From positions 1-45,275 of the forward strand of contig JAFEAI010000274.1 of assembly GCA_018266475.1 (NCBI GenBank): DNA of 45,275 nucleotides. The letters run 5' to 3'. The number at the start of each line of letters is the position of its first letter. The first letter of the stretch is position 1. This DNA is from Bacteroidota bacterium. GTDB taxonomy: Bacteria > Bacteroidota > Bacteroidia > Flavobacteriales_F > PHOS-HE28. Under the pieces are notes generated by a model. The model saw only the letters and a program-made list of their open reading frames with translations. It searched no databases and was not told the DNA's origin. A program made the translations under genes and the position numbers. Shown here one piece after another: positions 34,676-42,626 of the stretch.

Positions 34676-35320
34676 TCACGGCTGCAGCCGGATGCGTTCC
34701 CAGGCGCCTCCGCTCAACCGCTCATAGACAAGCCTGTCGTGCAGGCGGCTGGCGCGGCCTTGCCAGAACTCGATCCGCACGGGGCGCACCACGATGCCGC
34801 CCCAATGGTCGGGACGCGGCACGGGCTTGCCTTCAAAGCGTTCGCTCCAGCGCTTGAAGCGGGCCTCCAGGAAGGCACGATCGCCGGTGACGCGGCTTTG
34901 GTCGCTGCTCCACGCCCCGATCTGGCTGGCGCGCGGGCGGTCGGCGAAGTAGGCATCGCTCTCCTCCCCGCTTATGCGCGATGCCTTCCCCTCCACGCGG
35001 ACCTGCCGCTGCAATGCGGGCCAGAAGAAGTTGAGCGATGCACGCGGATCGCGTTCCAGGTCCATGGCCTTGCGGCTGTTGTAGTTGGTATAGAAGATGA
35101 ACCCGCGGTCATCGATCTGCCGCAGCAATACCACACGGCTGCTGAGGCTGGCGGCGCCCACGGTGGAGAGCACCATCGCGCCATGATCCGGTTGGCCGCT
35201 CCGCTCGGCAGCGTCCAACCAGGCCGAGAACAGGTGCATCGGGTCCTGCCCCGCTTCCTCCTCGCTGAGCGATGACCGCTCATACTCGTTCCGTTCCGTG
35301 ATCGTTCGTTCACCTTCCAT
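34676..35320 (-). CDS. pdxH: Pyridoxamine 5'-phosphate oxidase
   Basis: Encodes 214 residues. The FMN-binding split barrel is clear: GAMVLSTVGAASLSSRVVLL, DDRGFIFYTNYNSRKAMDLE and ASLNFFWPALQRQVRVEGKA. The C-terminal dimerisation block holds ESDAYFADRPRASQIGAWSS, HWGGIVVRPVRIEFWQGR and the end RLHDRLVYER. It oxidises pyridoxine or pyridoxamine phosphate to PLP, which the two aminotransferases in this window need. TAACTTCG (35344-35351) 23 nt upstream is the likely -7 box. Confidence 0.95.
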   Translation of the reverse strand: MEGERTITERNEYERSSLSEEEAGQDPMHLFSAWLDAAERSGQPDHGAMVLSTVGAASLSSRVVLLRQIDDRGFIFYTNYNSRKAMDLERDPRASLNFFWPALQRQVRVEGKASRISGEESDAYFADRPRASQIGAWSSDQSRVTGDRAFLEARFKRWSERFEGKPVPRPDHWGGIVVRPVRIEFWQGRASRLHDRLVYERLSGGAWERIRLQP

Positions 35321-35343
35321 CTGCTTGCCTTTTTCGTTGGTGG

Positions 35344-35351
35344 CGAAGTTA
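35344..35351 (-). promoter_or_regulatory. -7-like box (TAACTTCG) for pdxH
   Basis: One base off TAnnTTTG on the minus strand, 23 nt before the ATG. Confidence 0.45.
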
Positions 35352-35403
35352 CCCGCTGTGGATCCACCCGCGCTGCTGACCTATTTGTGGAATGGTTAGG
35401 AGT

Positions 35404-35536
35404 GAGAGGAAGAGAGGAAGAGAGGAAGAGAGGAAGAGGGCCTTCGGCTACGCTCAGGCTGAGGGCCTTCGGCTACGCTCAGGCTGAGGGCCTTCGGCTA
35501 CGCTCAGGCTGAGGGCCTTCGGCTATGCTCAGGCTT
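35404..35536. repeat. Two adjoining tandem repeats (8-bp and 25-bp units)
   Basis: Four copies of GAGAGGAA (35404-35435) run directly into four copies of a 25-bp unit starting at 35437 whose core is CCTTCGGCTACGCTCAGGCT; the core starts at 35441, 35466, 35491 and 35516. The last copy has one change (TATG for TACG). No gene lies across it. Confidence 0.92.
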
Positions 35537-35631
35537 GGGATGAGAGGGTGAATACCTTGCGGATCCCGCTTCATCAGCGGCCATGCGGGTCGGTTCATGA
35601 TGCGAGGCTGGATTCATTTCCGCCTACTGAG

Positions 35632-35639
35632 TACCTTGG
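35632..35639 (+). promoter_or_regulatory. -7-like box (TACCTTGG) before yqgE
   Basis: Near match to TAnnTTTG, ending 6 nt before the ATG. Confidence 0.4.
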
Positions 35640-35645
35640 CCCAAC

Positions 35646-36230
35646 ATGTCCACCGACCCGCTGGAGCTCGATCCGCCCAACCCCATGCCGCCCGCGCCGG
35701 GCACGCTGCTCATCAGCGGGCCTTTTTTGGCGGATCCCTATTTCCACCGCACCGTGGTGCTGCTGTGCATGCACGATACCGAAGGCTCCTTCGGCCTGGT
35801 GCTGAACCGGCCGTTGGAGATGGGCGTGGCCGACCTGATGGACGACATGCCGGCGTTGCCTTCACCCGTGGGCATCGGGGGCCCTGTGCAAAGCAGCAAC
35901 CTGTTCTTCCTGCACACACTGGGCCCGCGCATTGAAGGAAGCCTGCCCGTGGTGGACGACCTGTACATGGGCGGCGACTACGCCCAATTGCGCGACATGC
36001 TGAAGGCGGCGCCGAAGCTCGCCAAGCACGTGCGCTTTTTCGTGGGCTACAGCGGATGGGGCGAAGGACAGCTCACCAACGAAGTGGAGCAACGGTCCTG
36101 GCTGGTGCATCCGGCCACCAAGCACATGGTGATGCGCAACGCCGCCGACCTGTGGGCCAGCACACTGCGCGCCATGGGGCCGGCCTACGCACCGCTGGCC
36201 AATTTCCCCGAGGACCCCTCGCTCAATTAG
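35646..36230 (+). CDS. YqgE/AlgH family protein (UPF0301)
   Basis: Encodes 194 residues. Family blocks: PAPGTLLISGPFLADPYFHR, HDTEGSFGLVLNRPLEMGVA, VGIGGPVQSSNLFFLHTLGP and VRFFVGYSGWGEGQLTNEVE. The function is unresolved; AlgH was linked to alginate regulation in Pseudomonas. Its end overlaps by 4 nt with the convergent class IV aminotransferase gene. Confidence 0.93.
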   Translation: MSTDPLELDPPNPMPPAPGTLLISGPFLADPYFHRTVVLLCMHDTEGSFGLVLNRPLEMGVADLMDDMPALPSPVGIGGPVQSSNLFFLHTLGPRIEGSLPVVDDLYMGGDYAQLRDMLKAAPKLAKHVRFFVGYSGWGEGQLTNEVEQRSWLVHPATKHMVMRNAADLWASTLRAMGPAYAPLANFPEDPSLN

Positions 36231-37069
36231 GAGAGCACCTTCTCCACCAGGAGGTCTTGCAGGCGCAGTGCCATGCGGTGCCCGTACCGCTTGGTGCGGT
36301 ATGCGGCCACCCATTGCACGCCGGTGGCCGCGTTGGTGAAGAACAGCTCATCGGCCACCAGCAGGTTCTGCGGGTTCAGCGAGCTTTCGTACACCTTGAT
36401 GCGGTTTTCCAGCGCGATGTTGATCACCTGCATGCGCATCACCCCGCCGATGCATCCATCACTTAGCGGCGGCGTGTACAGCACGCCATTGCTCACGATG
36501 AACATATTGCCCGTACCGCTCTCGATGATGTTGCCCTTGTCGTTCTGCACCAGGCAATCGTCCAAGTGGTGGTCGATGCACCACAGGCCGGCCATCACGA
36601 ACAGCTGGGCACCGAGCGTTTTGTGGACTGAAAGGAAGTTCACCGGCTTGCGCATTCCGGGATAGAGGTCCACGTTGTAGCCCCGTTCATTGAGGATGTA
36701 TGCCTCACGGTCAAGCGTGGTGAGCTCCAGGGTATAGGCACCGTCATTGCGCTGGGGCCGGTAGTATCCGGGGGAATCACGGAATACGGTAAGGCGGCAC
36801 CGTGCGTTGGGCGCATTGTTGCGCGCCGCCAGTTCCGCAATGGCTTGTTCCAGGCGCACGCGGTCCAGGCCCTGCGGAACGGTTATCCGCAGCACCTTCA
36901 ACCCTTCCGACAGCCGCGCCCAGTGCGCATCCAGGAAGCAGGGCTTCCCGCGCACGATGCGGATCGTCTCGAACAGGCCGTCGCCATAGTGGAAGGCCCG
37001 GTTGTCCAAGGTGATCACCGGCCCTTCGGCAGGGAGCAGCGTGCCATTGATGTTCACCCAGGCGCCCAT
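36227..37069 (-). CDS. Class IV PLP-dependent aminotransferase / aminodeoxychorismate lyase-like
   Basis: Encodes 280 residues. Blocks: NRAFHYGDGLFETIRIVRGK (23-42), LDAHWARLSEGLKVLRI, the PLP lysine Lys150 in FLSVHKTLGAQLFV, and NIIESGTGNMFIVSNGVLYT. Members include PabC (4-aminobenzoate synthesis), D-amino acid and branched-chain aminotransferases; a true BCAT lies elsewhere in the window and no pabAB is present, so the substrate stays open. It is the last gene of a minus-strand run; its ATG overlaps the stop of the HAD phosphatase by 1 nt. Confidence 0.9.
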   Translation of the reverse strand: MGAWVNINGTLLPAEGPVITLDNRAFHYGDGLFETIRIVRGKPCFLDAHWARLSEGLKVLRITVPQGLDRVRLEQAIAELAARNNAPNARCRLTVFRDSPGYYRPQRNDGAYTLELTTLDREAYILNERGYNVDLYPGMRKPVNFLSVHKTLGAQLFVMAGLWCIDHHLDDCLVQNDKGNIIESGTGNMFIVSNGVLYTPPLSDGCIGGVMRMQVINIALENRIKVYESSLNPQNLLVADELFFTNAATGVQWVAAYRTKRYGHRMALRLQDLLVEKVLS

Positions 37070-37560
37070 CAGACCACAGCTTGTTGCCGCAACGTTTGCA
37101 TCAGGTCCCCGTTGGCCTCCACCAGCACACCGTTCACACCTGCGGCGAGCGCTGCTTCCACATCACGCGGGCGGTCGCCGATCATCAATGACGACAGCGG
37201 GTCTGCGGCAAAACGGGACAAGGCCCTTTCCAGCAGCAGGCTGCCCGGCTTGCGGCACAGGCAACGCCCTTCCGAGGGATGGTGCGGGCAGTAGTACATG
37301 GCGTCCAAATATGCGCCATCCGCAGCCAACAACGTCCGTAAATGGTCATGCAGCCGCTCCACATCGCTTTTTGTGTAAAGCCCCAGGCCGATGCCGCTTT
37401 GGTTGGTGACCACCACCACCCGCAGCCCGGCGGCATGCGCGGCGTTCACCGCCAGCACCACACCGGGCAGTACTTCAAGGTCCTTCAAGAGCCAGGTATG
37501 CGCGCCCCGCTCGCGGTTCACCACGCCGTCACGATCAAGGAAGAGGATGCCCCGGCCCAT
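37069..37560 (-). CDS. HAD-IIIA phosphatase, GmhB-like
   Basis: Encodes 163 residues. The HAD nucleophile motif is FLDRDGVVN (Asp9, Asp11), motif II is VVVTNQSGIG, and a Cys/His zinc loop CPHHPSEGRCLCRKP precedes LMIGDRPRDVEAALAAG. This fits D-glycero-D-manno-heptose 1,7-bisphosphate 7-phosphatase (GmhB) of LPS core heptose synthesis; HisB-N-like phosphatases share the motifs. No other heptose genes are nearby, so the call is family-level. It lies 2 nt after the rhomboid gene. Confidence 0.88.
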   Translation of the reverse strand: MGRGILFLDRDGVVNRERGAHTWLLKDLEVLPGVVLAVNAAHAAGLRVVVVTNQSGIGLGLYTKSDVERLHDHLRTLLAADGAYLDAMYYCPHHPSEGRCLCRKPGSLLLERALSRFAADPLSSLMIGDRPRDVEAALAAGVNGVLVEANGDLMQTLRQQAVV

Positions 37561-37562
37561 GG

Positions 37563-38174
37563 CTAAAAGCCCACCGTGTTGAAGAAGTGCGGCACCGATG
37601 CGGGCTCCAGCATGGCCGTGAAGGCAATGCCGTACAATGCGCCGAAGTAGTGGGCATCATGGGCGATGCCGTCGCGCCCCCGTTTGCTCATGTACCATTC
37701 ATAGAAGAGGTACAGCCCGCCGAAGATCCAAGCCGCCAGCGGAATGGGCAGGAAGATCAGCATCAGCTTGGTATCGGGATGGAGCAGGATGAAGGAGAAC
37801 ACCACGGCGGAGGTGGCGCCCGAGGCGCCCACGGCACGGTAGGCCGGGTCGTGCCGGTGCTTGTAGTAGCCGGGCAAGGCGCTGAAAATGACGCCCCCGA
37901 TATAAAGGATGAGATAGGGCAGCCATGGATCGGCGCCGGTGATCTGCCCGTAGGCCTGCTCCACGGCCGAGCCGAACATCCACAGTACGTACATGTTCAC
38001 CAGCAAGTGCATGATGCTGCCATGGACGGCTGCATGCGTCAAGAAACGGTACCATTCCCTCCGTTCATGGATCGCAAAGGGCTGAAAAAGCAGCTGCTCG
38101 AACAGTGCGGCATTGTTCAGCGCGGCCAAGGACACCAGCACGGTGACCCCGATGATCGCCAGGGTGATCGACAT
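37563..38174 (-). CDS. Rhomboid-family intramembrane serine protease
   Basis: Encodes 203 residues with about six transmembrane helices. The catalytic dyad is present: Ser118 in AVGASGATSAV and His175 in AHDAHYFGALYG. The HAAVHGSIMHLLVNMYVLW stretch (47-65) holds the conserved His and Asn of TM2. It cleaves transmembrane helices in the inner membrane; substrates are unknown. A TAACTTGC box lies 4 nt before its ATG, and 22 nt separate it from the lipoprotein gene upstream. Confidence 0.93.
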   Translation of the reverse strand: MSITLAIIGVTVLVSLAALNNAALFEQLLFQPFAIHERREWYRFLTHAAVHGSIMHLLVNMYVLWMFGSAVEQAYGQITGADPWLPYLILYIGGVIFSALPGYYKHRHDPAYRAVGASGATSAVVFSFILLHPDTKLMLIFLPIPLAAWIFGGLYLFYEWYMSKRGRDGIAHDAHYFGALYGIAFTAMLEPASVPHFFNTVGF

Positions 38175-38178
38175 GGGC

Positions 38179-38186
38179 GCAAGTTA
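38179..38186 (-). promoter_or_regulatory. -7-like box (TAACTTGC) before the rhomboid gene
   Basis: Near match to TAnnTTTG on the minus strand, 4 nt before the ATG, inside the gap after the lipoprotein gene. Confidence 0.35.
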
Positions 38187-38196
38187 GCCGCAGTCC

Positions 38197-38646
38197 CTAG
38201 TAAGTATGGTCACGGAGGATCCGCCAGCCTTCCGGCATGCGCCGCCACAGCAGGCTGAAGCCGCCGGAGAGCGTATCGCCTTGGCGAACCAACCGCCAAC
38301 TGCCGGTACACCAAGCATTGCCGGCACCGGCCGGTACCACTTCGAGCCGGGTGAATTCCAGCCGCCCCATAGCGGCCCTGTCCGGGTATGCCTTTTCGTA
38401 GCGCGCGGTAACCAGCGCCTTGCCGCACGTGCGCTCCTTGGCGGTGATGAAGCAGGCACTATCCGCATACGCTTCCATGAACCCGCCGATGTCGCCGTTG
38501 TTCCAAGCACGCACCTGGGCATCCATCGCGGCAGCGATGCCGGCCCCCGCATCCGCGGTGCCTCCAGGTGCGCGGCACCCGGGCACCGCCCAAAGCCCGC
38601 ACACCACTGCGGCGGCCATGTACCAAGGCGGGCGGATGAGCGGCAT
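38197..38646 (-). CDS. NTF2-like lipoprotein (DUF4440/SnoaL type)
   Basis: Encodes 149 residues from MPLIRPPWYMAAAVVCGLWA; the frame is open further upstream but runs toward the tRNA terminator. The N-terminus is a lipoprotein signal with lipobox AVPGC, giving a lipid-anchored Cys at residue 25. The rest is NTF2-like: IAAAMDAQVRAWNNGDIGGF, YADSACFITAKERTCGKALV and FSLLWRRMPEGWRILRDHTY. The family holds small enzymes and binding proteins; the role here is unknown. It is probably first in the minus-strand run. Confidence 0.82.
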   Translation of the reverse strand: MPLIRPPWYMAAAVVCGLWAVPGCRAPGGTADAGAGIAAAMDAQVRAWNNGDIGGFMEAYADSACFITAKERTCGKALVTARYEKAYPDRAAMGRLEFTRLEVVPAGAGNAWCTGSWRLVRQGDTLSGGFSLLWRRMPEGWRILRDHTY

Positions 38647-38698
38647 TTGCGGCTGCCAAGCTATGCAGCGGCACGCCGCCTTGCACCACCCTGCGGTT

Positions 38699-38731
38699 GG
38701 AAAAGCAAGGCCCCCGGGACTTCCGGGGGCC
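38699..38731 (-). terminator. Terminator after tRNA-Met
   Basis: On the minus strand GGCCCCCGG pairs with CCGGGGGCC around a 5-nt loop and is followed by TTGCTTTTCC. Confidence 0.75.
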
Positions 38732-38745
38732 TGCAACACCTTGTG

Positions 38746-38819
38746 TAGCGCGGGAGAGACTTGAACTCTCGACCTCAGGATTATGAATCCTGCGCTCTAA
38801 CCAGCTGAGCTACCGCGCC
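38746..38819 (-). tRNA. tRNA-Met (CAT)
   Basis: Cloverleaf of 74 nt. The acceptor stem GGCGCGG pairs with CCGCGCT, with a terminal G-T pair. The anticodon stem CAGGA/TCCTG encloses TTCATAA (CAT), and the T arm is GAGAG-TTCAAGT-CTCTC. It looks like elongator Met; a lysidine-modified Ile tRNA with the same anticodon cannot be fully excluded. Confidence 0.9.
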
Positions 38820-38895
38820 AATTCGGGGCGCGAATATAGGGCCGTCGGCGTTCCCCGAAAATGGGAGGCCGATTTGCCGAAAAGGCCGCTATTGC

Positions 38896-38903
38896 TATCT
38901 TTC
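38896..38903 (+). promoter_or_regulatory. -7-like box (TATCTTTC)
   Basis: One base off TAnnTTTG, 28 nt before the ATG of the H1-like/START fusion, which supports the long start. Confidence 0.45.
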
Positions 38904-38931
38904 CCCGCCACCCCATACCACGGCCCCGATC

Positions 38932-39936
38932 ATGGCTACCAAGAAGAAGCCCTCCACGAAAAAGACCGCCGCAAAGGCAGCTACCGCATCCCGCGCAAAG
39001 GGCAAGCCCAAGGCTGCCGCGAAGAAGGCGGCAAGTACGCGTCCTGCGGCCCCGAAAAAGAAGGCGCCCGTGAAAAAGGCCGCCGCCAAGCCGGCAAAGC
39101 GCAAAGCCGCAACCGCCAAGAAGGCTGCGGTGCGCAAGCCCGTCGCCAAGAAAACAACGGCAAAGAAGGCGGCTCCGGCCAAGGGAAGGCCTTCCCCGGG
39201 GAGCAAGGCCGCCAGCGTGAAAGCCAAAGGCAGCGGTTCCGCCAAGAAGACTGCCGCCAAGCGCCCGGCGGTGAAGAAGGCAGCACCTGTCAAGGCGGGC
39301 CCCAAGCCACAGGCCAGGAAGGCCGCCCCCAAGCGACCGGCGGTGAAAAAGGCACCGGCCAAGAAATCCCCGGTGAAGAAGGCACCCGTGAAGAAGGCGG
39401 TTTCCAATGCGGTTGCGCAACCTCCCCGGGTGAAGAAGGCCCCAGCGCCCAAGCCCGCCGCGAAACCGGCCCCTCCTGCACCACAGGCGCGCCCGCCCAA
39501 GCCCACGGCGGCACCCCCTGCGCCAGTGGCCGCCGCTGCACCACGCATGGCGCTGAAGAAGCGCTACCGCATGGAATTCTACCTCAACGCCTCGCAGGCC
39601 TCGCTCTACGAATTGATCAGTACCCCAAGCGGCTTCAGCGAATGGTTCTGCGATGATGTGAACGTGGTGGATGACGTGTACACCTTCCGCTGGGGCACCG
39701 AAACCGAACAGGCCCAATGCATGGACCAGGTGTATGGCGAATTCATCCGGTTCCGCTGGGTGGACGACATCAAGGACGACCCCGGCGCCTACTTTGAGCT
39801 GCGCATCCGCATCGATCCCATGACCAATGAGACCTGCTTAGTGGTGACGGACCATGCCTGGCCCCAGGACGTGGAGGAGGAAAGCGCACTGTGGGAAGCG
39901 CAGGTGCAAACCCTTACCCGGGTGCTCGGCGCGTGA
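38932..39936 (+). CDS. Histone H1-like tail fused to START-like domain
   Basis: Encodes 334 residues. Residues 1-205 are almost only Lys, Ala, Pro, Arg, Thr and Val, in motifs such as KKAPVKKAAAKPAKR and PAVKKAPAKKSPVKKAP, like bacterial H1-type nucleoid proteins. Residues 206-334 form the START-like domain common as a stand-alone protein in Bacteroidota: YRMEFYLNASQASLYELIST, SGFSEWFCDDVNVVDDVYTF, FIRFRWVDDI and VVTDHAWPQDVEEESALWEA. The frame is continuous and a -7-like box precedes the first ATG. An internal ATG at 39547 (MALKKRYRMEF) matches the usual start of the domain, so a short form is possible. The joint role is unknown. Confidence 0.85.
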   Translation: MATKKKPSTKKTAAKAATASRAKGKPKAAAKKAASTRPAAPKKKAPVKKAAAKPAKRKAATAKKAAVRKPVAKKTTAKKAAPAKGRPSPGSKAASVKAKGSGSAKKTAAKRPAVKKAAPVKAGPKPQARKAAPKRPAVKKAPAKKSPVKKAPVKKAVSNAVAQPPRVKKAPAPKPAAKPAPPAPQARPPKPTAAPPAPVAAAAPRMALKKRYRMEFYLNASQASLYELISTPSGFSEWFCDDVNVVDDVYTFRWGTETEQAQCMDQVYGEFIRFRWVDDIKDDPGAYFELRIRIDPMTNETCLVVTDHAWPQDVEEESALWEAQVQTLTRVLGA

Positions 39937-39979
39937 ACGCAACTTCCCGGGCGGAATTCGCATTGCCGTGCGATCGGGC

Positions 39980-39987
39980 GATCTTTG
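39980..39987 (+). promoter_or_regulatory. -7-like box (GATCTTTG) before the permease
   Basis: One base off TAnnTTTG and 10 nt before the chosen ATG; it would make the upstream part of the open frame non-coding. Confidence 0.35.
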
Positions 39988-39997
39988 CGGACCGCAG

Positions 39998-41452
39998 ATG
40001 AAACGCCTACACCGCATGATCATCGGGGCCTATTGGGGCCCTCTCGCCGTCACGTTCCTCATCGTGCTCTTCCTCTTCAGCATGCAATGGCTGTGGAAAT
40101 GGGTGGATGACCTGATGGGCAAGGGGCTTCCATGGGATGTGCTGGCGCGCCTGATCGCCTACGCCACCTCCGCTTTCGTGCCCGCCGTGCTGCCGTTGGC
40201 CGTGCTGCTCAGCTCCATCATGACCATGGGCGGCCTGGGCGAACGATCGGAACTTACCCCCATGCGCTCCGCCGGGCTGGGCCTCTTCAGGATCCTGGCC
40301 CCGCTGGTGCTCTTCGTGGTCGGCCTCGCGGGCTTCTCCTTCTACTTCAGCAACAACATCCTGCCCGTGGCCAACCTGAAATTCCAGAGCCTGCTGTGGG
40401 ACGTTACCCGCGCCAAGCCCGCGCTCAACCTGCGGCCCGGCGTGTTCTTCGGCGGGCTGGAAGGATTCTCCATCCGCGTGGGCGACAAGGACGACCGCAC
40501 CGGCGAACTGAAGGACGTCCTGATCTACGACCACCGCAAACCCTTCCAGGCCAACCGCACCGTGCTGCGCGCCGAAAGGGGCACCATGGGGCGCAGTACC
40601 GACAACCGCTTCCTGGTGCTGGTGCTGGAGAACGGCAGGATGTACGACGAGCAAGGCGACAATCCCTCCCGCATGACCGGCAGCCTGCCCCTGCTGCGCG
40701 GCAGTTTCCAACGCGAGGAGATCCACATGGACCTCTCCGGCATGGGCATGAAGCGCACGGACGAGGAGCTCTTCAAGGACCACTACAACATGCTCACCCT
40801 GGGCCAGCTGGCCTATGCCGAAGACAGCCTGGCGCGCCGCCTGGGCCAACGGATCAGCGAGCAGGACCGGCACCTCGCCGACGGCCTTTTCCCGCTGCGC
40901 GAAAACCAGCCTTCCGGCAATGTGCCACCGCAGGCAGCGGTGCCCATGCCCCGCCCGCCCCTGCAAACAGGTGCGGTGCAGGCCAACTTGCATGCGGCCG
41001 CCATGGACCGCGCGCGCGCCGCCATCAATGAGCTGGAGCAAGCGGCCACCGAACGCCAGGACCGCCGCGCGCAGATCGCCAAGTTCCAGGTGGAATGGCA
41101 CCGCAAGCTGATGCTCGCCACCGCCTGCATCGTGTTCTTCTTCATCGGCGCTCCGCTGGGCGCCATCGTGCGCAAGGGAGGCATGGGCGCCCCGGCCGTC
41201 ATCGCCATCCTCTTCTTCCTGCTCTTCCACATCATCAGCTACTCCACCGAGCAGATGGTGAAGGCAGGCACCCTTGCCGCCTGGCCCGGCATGTGGACAA
41301 GCACCTTCGTCCTGCTCCCCATCGGTATTTTCATCACTTGGAAAGCCGCCACCGACAGCCCGTTGTTCGACCGTGATGCGTATGATCGCATCCTGTACAA
41401 GCTGCGCGCCCTCCGCACACCACGCCATGCGCATCCTCCAACTGTGCAATAA
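39998..41452 (+). CDS. LptF/LptG-family permease
   Basis: Encodes 484 residues from MKRLHRMIIGAYWGPLAVTF; the open frame upstream overlaps the START gene and is not used. Three N-terminal membrane helices (about 8-30, 55-80, 100-122), a large periplasmic beta-jellyroll region with an A/R/Q-rich helical insert (about 300-365), and three C-terminal helices (IGAPLGAIVRKGGMGAPAVI and following) match the LPS-export permeases LptF and LptG. SFYFSNNILPVANLKFQSLL and GFSIRVGDKD fit. It works with LptB and LptC to move LPS from the inner membrane. Bacteroidota often carry two such genes at different loci. It overlaps the next gene by 26 nt. Confidence 0.92.
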   Translation: MKRLHRMIIGAYWGPLAVTFLIVLFLFSMQWLWKWVDDLMGKGLPWDVLARLIAYATSAFVPAVLPLAVLLSSIMTMGGLGERSELTPMRSAGLGLFRILAPLVLFVVGLAGFSFYFSNNILPVANLKFQSLLWDVTRAKPALNLRPGVFFGGLEGFSIRVGDKDDRTGELKDVLIYDHRKPFQANRTVLRAERGTMGRSTDNRFLVLVLENGRMYDEQGDNPSRMTGSLPLLRGSFQREEIHMDLSGMGMKRTDEELFKDHYNMLTLGQLAYAEDSLARRLGQRISEQDRHLADGLFPLRENQPSGNVPPQAAVPMPRPPLQTGAVQANLHAAAMDRARAAINELEQAATERQDRRAQIAKFQVEWHRKLMLATACIVFFFIGAPLGAIVRKGGMGAPAVIAILFFLLFHIISYSTEQMVKAGTLAAWPGMWTSTFVLLPIGIFITWKAATDSPLFDRDAYDRILYKLRALRTPRHAHPPTVQ

Positions 41453-42626
41453 GCCCCCCTACCCGCCCATCGACGGCGGCGCCAAGGCCATGCACAACAT
41501 CACGCGGGGCCTGCTGGAGGCCGGCCACTCCGTGAAGGTGCTCTGCATCAGCACCGCAAAACACCCCCTGAAGGTGGCCGCCATACCGGAAAGCTTCCGC
41601 GAGGCCACCGGCATTGAAGGGGTCTTCGTGGACACCGGGCTGAACATCGTGGACGCCTTCACCGACCTGGTGACCGCCGACAACTACAACATCAGCCGCT
41701 TCTTTTCACCGGACATGGACATCCGGCTCATCCAGCTGCTCTCCCAGGAGCAGTTCGACATCATCCACCTGGAGAGCCTCTTCGTAACCCCCTACATCCC
41801 CACCCTGCGGCGCTATTCCAAGGCGCCCATCGTGCTGCGCTCGCACAACCTGGAACACGTGATCCAGGAACGCATTGCCCAGGGCGAGCGGAACTTCCTC
41901 AAGAAACCCTACCGCAAGTTCCTGGCCCGCCAGCTCAAGCGCTACGAACAGGACGTGCTCAAGCAGGTGAACGGCGTGGCCGCCATCACCGCCGCCGATG
42001 CCAGCCAGCTCGGCCAGCACGGCTGCACCACGCCCATCGCCGTGATCCCCTTCGGCGTGTGGCCTGAGGAATATGCCTCCACGCCCCCGGCGGGGCCGCC
42101 CATCTTCTTCCACCTCGGCAGCATGGACTGGCGGCCCAACGAGGAAGGCATCCGCTGGCTGCTGCGCAACGTGTGGCCCGCCGTGGTCCGCAAGCACCCC
42201 GGCACACAGCTGCACCTGGCCGGCAACCGCATGCCCAAGGACATGATCCGCGCCAAGCTGCCCGGCACCACCGTTACCGGCCGCGTGGCCGATGCCGACC
42301 GCTACATCGCCAAGCGCCACGTGATGCTCGTGCCCCTGTTCAGCGCCGGCGGCATGCGCGTGAAGATCATCGAGGGCATGGCCATGGGAAAGTGCATCAT
42401 CAGCACTTCCATCGGCGCCGAGGGCGTACACTTCAAAACGGGCCGCAACATCCTTATTGCCGACACCGCCGCGGAGTTCATCGCACAGATCGACCACGTG
42501 CTGGCCAACCCCCACCTTGCCGCGGAGATCGGCCAACGCTCCATGGAGCTGATCCGCACCGAGCACAACAACACAAACATCATCAAGGACCTGCTGGCAT
42601 TCTATGCCCGGCTGCTGGGCAAATGA
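41427..42626 (+). CDS. GT-B glycosyltransferase (GT4-like), first of pair
   Basis: Encodes 399 residues from MRILQLCNKPPYPPIDGGAK, with the glycine-rich GT-B opening. The C-terminal half holds FFHLGSMDWRPNEEGIRWLL and the sugar-nucleotide site SAGGMRVKIIEGMAMGKCII with the EX7E-like region, then STSIGAEGVHF. It is expected to transfer a sugar to a lipid or polysaccharide acceptor at the inner membrane. It overlaps the permease gene by 26 nt and the second glycosyltransferase by 4 nt, a coupled run. Substrates cannot be told. Confidence 0.88.
   Translation: MRILQLCNKPPYPPIDGGAKAMHNITRGLLEAGHSVKVLCISTAKHPLKVAAIPESFREATGIEGVFVDTGLNIVDAFTDLVTADNYNISRFFSPDMDIRLIQLLSQEQFDIIHLESLFVTPYIPTLRRYSKAPIVLRSHNLEHVIQERIAQGERNFLKKPYRKFLARQLKRYEQDVLKQVNGVAAITAADASQLGQHGCTTPIAVIPFGVWPEEYASTPPAGPPIFFHLGSMDWRPNEEGIRWLLRNVWPAVVRKHPGTQLHLAGNRMPKDMIRAKLPGTTVTGRVADADRYIAKRHVMLVPLFSAGGMRVKIIEGMAMGKCIISTSIGAEGVHFKTGRNILIADTAAEFIAQIDHVLANPHLAAEIGQRSMELIRTEHNNTNIIKDLLAFYARLLGK

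Noticed and set aside
40007-41449. 480-codon minus-strand frame opposite the permease
   Set aside because: Antisense shadow; the plus strand codes for a full-length LptF/LptG permease.
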